Part shown: piece after piece, positions 59,020 to 64,000 of the stretch | Numbering within the stretch: the first letter of the stretch is position 1 | How the letters are laid out: the number at the start of each line of letters is the position of its first letter | Origin: an uncultured Verrucomicrobiota bacterium | Lineage (GTDB): Bacteria; Verrucomicrobiota; Verrucomicrobiia; Limisphaerales; UBA9464 | Length of the DNA: 64,000 nt | Direction: 5' to 3' | Assembly (NCBI GenBank): GCA_903907995.1 | Contig: CAIVQH010000060.1 | Location: forward strand, 1-64,000 | Program-made: the position numbers and the translations under genes | The notes under the pieces: generated by a model | The model's input: the letters and a program-made list of their open reading frames with translations, nothing else | Told to the model about the DNA's origin: nothing | Database searches by the model: none

Positions 59020-61037
59020 CTGGCGGCCACTCCTTTCGTCAGGCCCTGTTCCCGGTCGCGCAGGAACTCGTAAACCTTTTTCGCCACGGGGGCGCAGGTG
59101 CCCCCGCCGGAGCCGCCGCTCTCGACCATCACGATGACCACGTAGCGGGGCGCCTCGTAGGGCGCGAAACTGGTGAACCACGTCACCTTGTCCTTGCGCC
59201 CATAGCCTTTGATTTCGGCGGTGCCGGTTTTGCCGCATACGGCGAAGTTTTTCAGCCGAGACGCCTTGCCGCTGCCTTCATCGTCGGCGACATCGTCGCG
59301 CATCGCGGCCCGCACAAGCTCCCAGCTGCGTGGCTGGAGGTTGACCTGCGACCGGAGCTGGCCGGGCTTCACCACGACCGGTTTGTCATTGGACAGGACG
59401 TCACCGGATTCGAGGCGGTCCACGATGCGCGGCCAGTACACTTTGCCGCCATTGGCGACCGCGCTGAGCACCACCGCCATCTGCAGCGGGGTCACGGTGA
59501 TTTCCTGACCGATGCTCACGTTGGCCAGATTGCCTTGGGACCAACCGCGTTCTCGGGCCTCATCCCCCGTGGGGAAAAAACCGGGTGCCTCTTCACCGAT
59601 GCGGATGCCAGCGTGCTCACCGAGGCCGAAGCGGTGGCCCATCGCCATCAACCGGTCCCAGCCCAGTTTCAGGCCGTAGTTGATGAAATAGCTGTTGCTG
59701 GACCGGATGAAGGCGCGCCGGAAGTCGTAGTCGCCCGGCGGGGCGGTATCGCCGATCGGTCGTCGGCCCAGCATATAGCGGCCCTTGCCTCCTGGGCCGG
59801 CCTCCACGGTGTAAATTTCCGCGGGATTCAGCCCATTCTCCAGCAGCGCCAGCGCGTTGATGATCTTGAAGGTGGAACCGGGCGAATATTCACCAATGGA
59901 GGCGCGGTTCACGGACCGGCGTTCCGGCGCGGCCAGAAAATAACTGTTGTAGCGCTCCGTGGAAATCCCGTTGACGTACTCGGAGGGATCGAAGGCCGGG
60001 GCCGAGGCCATCGCCAGGACATCCCCGTTGGCGGGATTCATCACGACGACGGCTCCCCGTTCGTCGCCCGCCTTCACCCCGTTGAGCGCCTGCTCGACCG
60101 CCACCTGCAGCGCGAGATCGATCGTCGTGACGAGGTTCTGGCCGGGCTCCGCCGGGGTGATGATTTCCTCGGCCTGCCGATGACGGTAGCCGGCACTGTT
60201 GACCAGGATGCTTTTCGCCCCGGCCACGCCACGCAGCTCATGGTCGAACGATTTCTCGAGCCCGGTACCGCCGACGTAATCCGGCAGGCGGTAGTCAAAA
60301 ACACCTTCATCCTCGTCGTAAATGTCGTTGCGCTTGAGATTGCCCACGAGATGCGCCGCCAGCGGGCCGTGCGGGTAGCTGCGGACGGCGACCTGCTCCA
60401 GCGCGACCCCGGGGATCGCCCAGCCCTGCTCGGTGATCTGCGCCACCTGCTGCGGGGTGCAACTGGTCACGATGGAAAGCGGCAGGAAGCGCTTTTGCAG
60501 GTAGTGATGCTGCAGGGCTTCCTCGCTGAGGCCGATGGCCATGCCCATCCGCTGGCCGACGGCGGCCACCGTGTTGCTCACGACCGTGTAGCGCACCTGG
60601 CGTTCGAGCGCGCCGATCTCGTCCCGGGTGAGGCGCACGCCGCGCTTTTTGTGACGGAACTTGTCGAGAAACTGGGCAAAAAATCCGGTGGGTTCCGGTT
60701 CACCGGCGGCGACCCGCTTGGCCGCCAGCACCTGGAGCTTGCGGTGCTGGTATTCGGTCTCGAACTGCGGCCGCAGCTCATCGAGATAAAGATCCAGCTG
60801 GTAGCGCGGCGCGTTGCCAACGAGCTCGATCCCGTTGCGGTCGAGAATCTTCCCGCGCATTGCCGGCACGCGCACGGTGCGGAAGCTCTGGGTTTCCTGG
60901 CTCTGGCGGTATTTCGCGGCAGAAAAGATCTGCAGGCGCCAGAGCTGCGCCCCCAGCAACAGCAGGCCGCCGAGCGCCACCCACGCTACGGTGCGCAGGG
61001 CGCGGTCGCCTTTGTTGAGCTGGTCGAACAGGAGCAT
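59016..61037 (-). CDS. mrdA: Penicillin-binding protein 2
   Basis: This 673-residue class B transpeptidase has an N-terminal membrane anchor (about 16-35), a dimer/pedestal domain (RGKILDRNGIELVGN onward) and a transpeptidase domain with the active-site serine in SPGSTFK, the SSN motif (RSSNSYF) and KTGT. It forms the elongation crosslinks together with RodA. The 155 bases between this gene and mreD hold no gene I can see. Confidence 0.95.
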   Translation of the reverse strand: MLLFDQLNKGDRALRTVAWVALGGLLLLGAQLWRLQIFSAAKYRQSQETQSFRTVRVPAMRGKILDRNGIELVGNAPRYQLDLYLDELRPQFETEYQHRKLQVLAAKRVAAGEPEPTGFFAQFLDKFRHKKRGVRLTRDEIGALERQVRYTVVSNTVAAVGQRMGMAIGLSEEALQHHYLQKRFLPLSIVTSCTPQQVAQITEQGWAIPGVALEQVAVRSYPHGPLAAHLVGNLKRNDIYDEDEGVFDYRLPDYVGGTGLEKSFDHELRGVAGAKSILVNSAGYRHRQAEEIITPAEPGQNLVTTIDLALQVAVEQALNGVKAGDERGAVVVMNPANGDVLAMASAPAFDPSEYVNGISTERYNSYFLAAPERRSVNRASIGEYSPGSTFKIINALALLENGLNPAEIYTVEAGPGGKGRYMLGRRPIGDTAPPGDYDFRRAFIRSSNSYFINYGLKLGWDRLMAMGHRFGLGEHAGIRIGEEAPGFFPTGDEARERGWSQGNLANVSIGQEITVTPLQMAVVLSAVANGGKVYWPRIVDRLESGDVLSNDKPVVVKPGQLRSQVNLQPRSWELVRAAMRDDVADDEGSGKASRLKNFAVCGKTGTAEIKGYGRKDKVTWFTSFAPYEAPRYVVIVMVESGGSGGGTCAPVAKKVYEFLRDREQGLTKGVAAR

Positions 61038-61192
61038 GTCAGGCAGGTACGGAGCGGGAAACGAAACCCACGCCGGTGCGTAACTGTGCCGGGCACAATT
61101 CCGCAGCGGTCGGACGGGTGGATCGTTTCATCATCGGGGACCGGCTTCGGACAAAGATTCAGGTCGGGTGTTCATCTTGAAAAGCGAGTGGT

Positions 61193-61744
61193 TCAGTTAC
61201 GTCCGCGTTTGATCTGGCGGTCGGGCCGGAAGCTGGATTCGGTCACCGGCTGGTAGTCGAAGGTGTTGCGCAGGGCGTCGAAGATCCGGAAAAACGCGGG
61301 GCACATCAGGCCGTTGGTCAGCGCGCTCAACAGCAGATGCCAGATCGTGGCGGCACCGGAGATGGGAGGCACCTGCCCGAGGGACAGCAGCGCCAGCGTG
61401 GCCAGCGGCACGAACAGGCCAGCCCCAAGGCCGAGCCAGAACTGGGCGTAAAGCTGGTCGCGGAGGATGAGGTGCTGGCGCGTATGAATCACGAACACGA
61501 CGGTGAACATCGGGGCCAGGCTGACGCCGAGCCGGCTGGCCGAAAGCGAATCCAAGGACAGCGCAGCAAACACGGCCAGCCCGCCCACGACGGCGAGGTG
61601 CGTGGTGAGGGCGGCATAGACGAGCAGCGCCGGAATCAGTCCCGGAACCATGCCCAGCGCCCGGGCGACCGGGGGAAACTGGGTCTGCGCGAACACCGCC
61701 AGCCAGGCGACGAAGAACAGTGCGATGGTGGGGACCCAGCTCAT
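61193..61744 (-). CDS. mreD: Rod-shape determining protein MreD
   Basis: This 183-residue membrane protein has about five hydrophobic segments (LFFVAWLAVFAQTQF, GLIPALLVYAALTT, VGGLAVFAALSLDSLSA, and two more). Its position between mreC and PBP2 identifies it, because MreD is poorly conserved in sequence. It links cytoplasmic MreB with RodA/PBP2. Confidence 0.82.
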   Translation of the reverse strand: MSWVPTIALFFVAWLAVFAQTQFPPVARALGMVPGLIPALLVYAALTTHLAVVGGLAVFAALSLDSLSASRLGVSLAPMFTVVFVIHTRQHLILRDQLYAQFWLGLGAGLFVPLATLALLSLGQVPPISGAATIWHLLLSALTNGLMCPAFFRIFDALRNTFDYQPVTESSFRPDRQIKRGRN

Positions 61745-61758
61745 GTGAGTGACGAGTG

Positions 61759-61862
61759 CCGAATTTCGAATTTCGAGCGGCGTGCGGTGGGTGACTTGGG
61801 AAAGGCCGTGCGCGTCCGTGCGCCCGGATAATTCGCAATTCGAAATTCGTAATTCGAAATTC
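61759..61862. repeat. TTCGAA-type short repeats between mreD and mreC
   Basis: Tandem ATTCGAA-like units occur at 61759-61776 and 61829-61862, at both ends of a 100-base spacer. They are related to the CGAAACT repeats in the uvrA-family gene. No coding function is apparent. Confidence 0.65.
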
Positions 61863-61865
61863 TCT

Positions 61866-62672
61866 TCATTGGGTGAGCACCCAGACTTCTTCCAGGCGGT
61901 TGAGGTTGGCCGCGAGTTTCACGCGGGCCTCGGTGTAGAGGCCGCTGTCCACCGAACGGGCATCCACGATCTGGCCGACCGGAATTCCTTTCGGGAAAAC
62001 CCCGCCGAGACCGCTCGTGACCACATTATGGCCGGCGAGGATGCCCGGGCTGTTTTGCAGGGTCCGCAGGACGACGAAGCCGTCACCCACGGCGGCGGAC
62101 CGGGCTTCCTGGATCACGGCGTTGTCCCGCGTTTCGCTGACGATCACGGAGACGCCACACTCGGGATCGCCAATCAGAGCCACCTTGCTCTGGGTCGGCT
62201 CGACCGAGCGTATGCGTCCGACCAGCCCTTCGCTCGTGAGCACCGGCTGATTGACCTGGGCTCCGTCGCGGCTGCCGTAGTCGATGGCAATCACCCGCCA
62301 GAAGGTGGTGGGTTCACGGCCGATGACGTGAGAGGGATGAAGCTTCCAGGGCGCGCGCGGGGCCCAGCCCAAGCTGGCCCGGAGGCGGGCGTTCTCCGCG
62401 AGGGTGTCGCGGGCCTGCGAGTTGGCGAGGCGAAGCTGCTCGTTCTCCTTCCGCAGGCGTTCCACCTCGCCGATGAGGGTGTCGCGGGTGAGCAGGCTGT
62501 AGCTGGCGCGGTCCACGAAGGACTGGCCGCTGCCGGCCAGCCCGAAGAGCGGGAGGAACAGCCCGCTGACGGCGAGCTTGAACCGGCCCGCCGTGTTGGG
62601 GGGCAGATTCAACAGCACCAGCAACAGCACCGTGATGGTGCCGAGGGCGACGTAATGCGCGCGTTTGAACAA
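61866..62672 (-). CDS. mreC: Rod-shape determining protein MreC
   Basis: This 268-residue protein has an N-terminal membrane anchor (about 9-25), a coiled coil (about 68-95, GEVERLRKENEQLRLANSQAR) and beta-barrel domains with the MreC patterns NQPVLTSEGLVGRIRSV and SGLGGVFPKGIPVGQI. It organises PBP2 and RodA in the periplasm. Confidence 0.94.
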   Translation of the reverse strand: MFKRAHYVALGTITVLLLVLLNLPPNTAGRFKLAVSGLFLPLFGLAGSGQSFVDRASYSLLTRDTLIGEVERLRKENEQLRLANSQARDTLAENARLRASLGWAPRAPWKLHPSHVIGREPTTFWRVIAIDYGSRDGAQVNQPVLTSEGLVGRIRSVEPTQSKVALIGDPECGVSVIVSETRDNAVIQEARSAAVGDGFVVLRTLQNSPGILAGHNVVTSGLGGVFPKGIPVGQIVDARSVDSGLYTEARVKLAANLNRLEEVWVLTQ

Positions 62673-62715
62673 AGTTCGCTCCGACAGTTTCGGGGCGAAC
62701 GCAGGGCCGGGGAGA

Positions 62716-63744
62716 TCAGGATGTCGAACTGGACGCGACGCGTTTCAGGAAGCTGAGTTCCTGCAGCACCCGTCCGGTGCCCGTGGCCACGGCCGTCAAC
62801 GGGTCGTCCGCGATGTGGACGGGCAGGCCCGTCTCCTTCGCGATCAACCGGTCGATGTTCCGTAGCAGGGCGCCGCCGCCGGCCATCATGATGCCCCGGT
62901 CGACAAGGTCGGCCGAGAGTTCAGGCGGGCAGCGTTCCAACGTGATGCGGACAGACTCAAGGATGCTGGAAAGCGGTTCCTGGAGGGCTTGGCGGATCTC
63001 CTCGGAATGCACGAGAACGGTCTTGGGAAGGCCGGCCGCGAGGTCGCGTCCCTTGACTTCCATGGTCAGTTCCTGTTCGAGGGGAAAGGCAGAGCCAATA
63101 CGAATCTTGATCTCCTCGGCGGTGCGTTCGCCGATCATTAAATTATGGGCACGCTTCAGATGCGCGACGATGGTGTCATCGAATTCATCCCCACCGACGC
63201 GGACGCTCCGGCTGAACACGATGCCGGCGAGCGAGATGATTGCGATTTCGCAGGTGCCGCCGCCGATGTCCACGATCATGTTGCCGGCCGGTTCGTGCAC
63301 CGGGAGGCCGACGCCGATGGCCGAGGCCATGGGCTGTTCGATGAGGTAGACTTCGCGCGCCCCCGCGTGGGTGGCCGAATCTTTCACGGCGCGTTTCTCG
63401 ACTTCCGTGATGCCACTGGGAACGGCCACGACGACGCGCGGGGCGATCAGCTTCCGATGATGAACCTTCTGGATGAAATGCCGCAGCATCGCCTCGGTGA
63501 TCTCGAAATCCGCGATCACACCGTCCTTCATGGGACGGATGGCGACGATGTTGCCGGGGGTGCGGCCGAGCATGCGCTTGGCCTCTTCGCCCACGGCGAG
63601 AACGTTGGTCGTGCCGGCCTGGATGGCCACCACGGAAGGTTCACGAAGCACGATGCCCTGATCCCGCACGTAAACGAGCGAGTTCGCGGTGCCGAGGTCG
63701 ATCCCGATGTCGTTAGAGAAGAGACCTTTGAGTTGCGCAAACAT
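62716..63744 (-). CDS. mreB: Rod-shape determining actin MreB
   Basis: This 342-residue bacterial actin has the phosphate-1 loop [15 protein letters not shown], the adenosine-loop and phosphate-2 segments ([16 protein letters not shown]), the conserved [35 protein letters not shown] and the C-terminal [12 protein letters not shown]. The N-terminal MFAQLKGLF is the usual membrane-binding amphipathic helix. It heads the mreBCD-PBP2-rodA-rng block. Confidence 0.97.
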   Translation of the reverse strand: MFAQLKGLFSNDIGIDLGTANSLVYVRDQGIVLREPSVVAIQAGTTNVLAVGEEAKRMLGRTPGNIVAIRPMKDGVIADFEITEAMLRHFIQKVHHRKLIAPRVVVAVPSGITEVEKRAVKDSATHAGAREVYLIEQPMASAIGVGLPVHEPAGNMIVDIGGGTCEIAIISLAGIVFSRSVRVGGDEFDDTIVAHLKRAHNLMIGERTAEEIKIRIGSAFPLEQELTMEVKGRDLAAGLPKTVLVHSEEIRQALQEPLSSILESVRITLERCPPELSADLVDRGIMMAGGGALLRNIDRLIAKETGLPVHIADDPLTAVATGTGRVLQELSFLKRVASSSTS

Positions 63745-63874
63745 GAAGTGTGCCCAAAAGCACGCCGCAACGATGGCGGCAGCGGGGAAAGGGGGTCAAG
63801 GGAAAGCCAAATAAGTTGTGAACAACTTTTGCTTTCCAAGGCCGGGAGGCCCCGATGTCCGACGGACGGTTGGC

Positions 63875-64000
63875 TTACTTGCCGGGCGGGGGTGAGCCGG
63901 GTTCCGGGGGGGGGGCGCGACGGTCGCCGCGGCCATCCCGCGAGAATTTCTCCTCCCGTTTCTTTTCCAGCTTCTCGAACTCGAGCTTCTGCTCGGGCGT
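63875..64000 (-). CDS. Partial C-terminus of a charged protein
   Basis: The last 41 codons of a minus-strand gene enter from the right edge: charged helix-like EQKLEFEKLEKKREEKF, then RDGRGDRR, a proline-rich PPPEPGSPPP end and a TAA at 63875. Family unknown. The coding strand contains a run of ten C (63915-63906). The 130 bases between it and mreB hold a small palindrome (AAGTTGT/ACAACTT, 63812-63828). Confidence 0.6.
   Translation of the reverse strand, partial: TPEQKLEFEKLEKKREEKFSRDGRGDRRAPPPEPGSPPPGK

Overview
The window is GC-rich bacterial chromosome with dense short operons, weak or absent Shine-Dalgarno sequences and several families of palindromic intergenic repeats. The Gram-negative envelope genes (an MCE/Mla transporter, TonB-ExbBD, lipoproteins, a WaaE-like glycosyltransferase), the mreBCD-PBP2-rodA-rng block and the variant phage-type integrase best fit a Verrucomicrobiota member, perhaps Limisphaerales/Pedosphaera-like. 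That placement is inference from gene content, not a computed result.

Region 1 (about 130-5130) is a 4.8 kb integrated mini-element in a tRNA-Ala(CGC) gene. It is bounded by a perfect 40-bp repeat of the 5' half of the tRNA and carries a tyrosine integrase with altered catalytic residues, two small membrane proteins, a serine recombinase, a HUH rolling-circle-type Rep, a coiled-coil protein and an excisionase-like HTH protein. A piece of another integrase lies just outside its right end. Region 2 (5200-20700) is mostly core: a UvrA-family ATPase, mlaEFD, pyruvate dehydrogenase E2 and E3, polysaccharide glycosyltransferases with an acyltransferase, malate dehydrogenase, an FmdB-like protein and ffh.

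Region 3 (20760-33245) is accessory: a lone dimodular NRPS whose thioesterase is cut by an in-frame TGA, a decayed RelE/Phd-type toxin-antitoxin pair, and a three-gene lipoprotein / two-domain protein / DyP-peroxidase operon. That operon lies between rpsA and a displaced second copy of the rpsA 3' end, which looks like an old site-specific insertion.

Region 4 (33300-54400) has rpsA, infA, a RidA / D-threonine-aldolase-like / M19 dipeptidase operon, a frameshifted nitrilase, an ATP-grasp pair, a secreted glycoside-hydrolase-like protein, a UbiD decarboxylase, serS with two small oxygenase/VOC genes, a Pit phosphate transporter with its DUF47 partner, a TonB-ExbB-ExbD-ExbD operon ending in a PQQ-like propeller protein, and a small lipoprotein operon. 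Region 5 (54433-64000) starts with DAHP synthase, preceded by what looks like a complete ribosome-mediated attenuator: promoter, 24-codon leader peptide with eight Phe/Tyr/Trp codons, antiterminator and terminator. It ends with the rod-shape/elongasome block mreB-mreC-mreD-PBP2-rodA-rng, all on the minus strand.

The most noteworthy items are the aromatic-amino-acid attenuator before aroF, the tRNA-Ala mini-element with three kinds of DNA strand-transferase, the duplicated rpsA tail beside the DyP operon, and the HG-stop-GG lesion in the NRPS.
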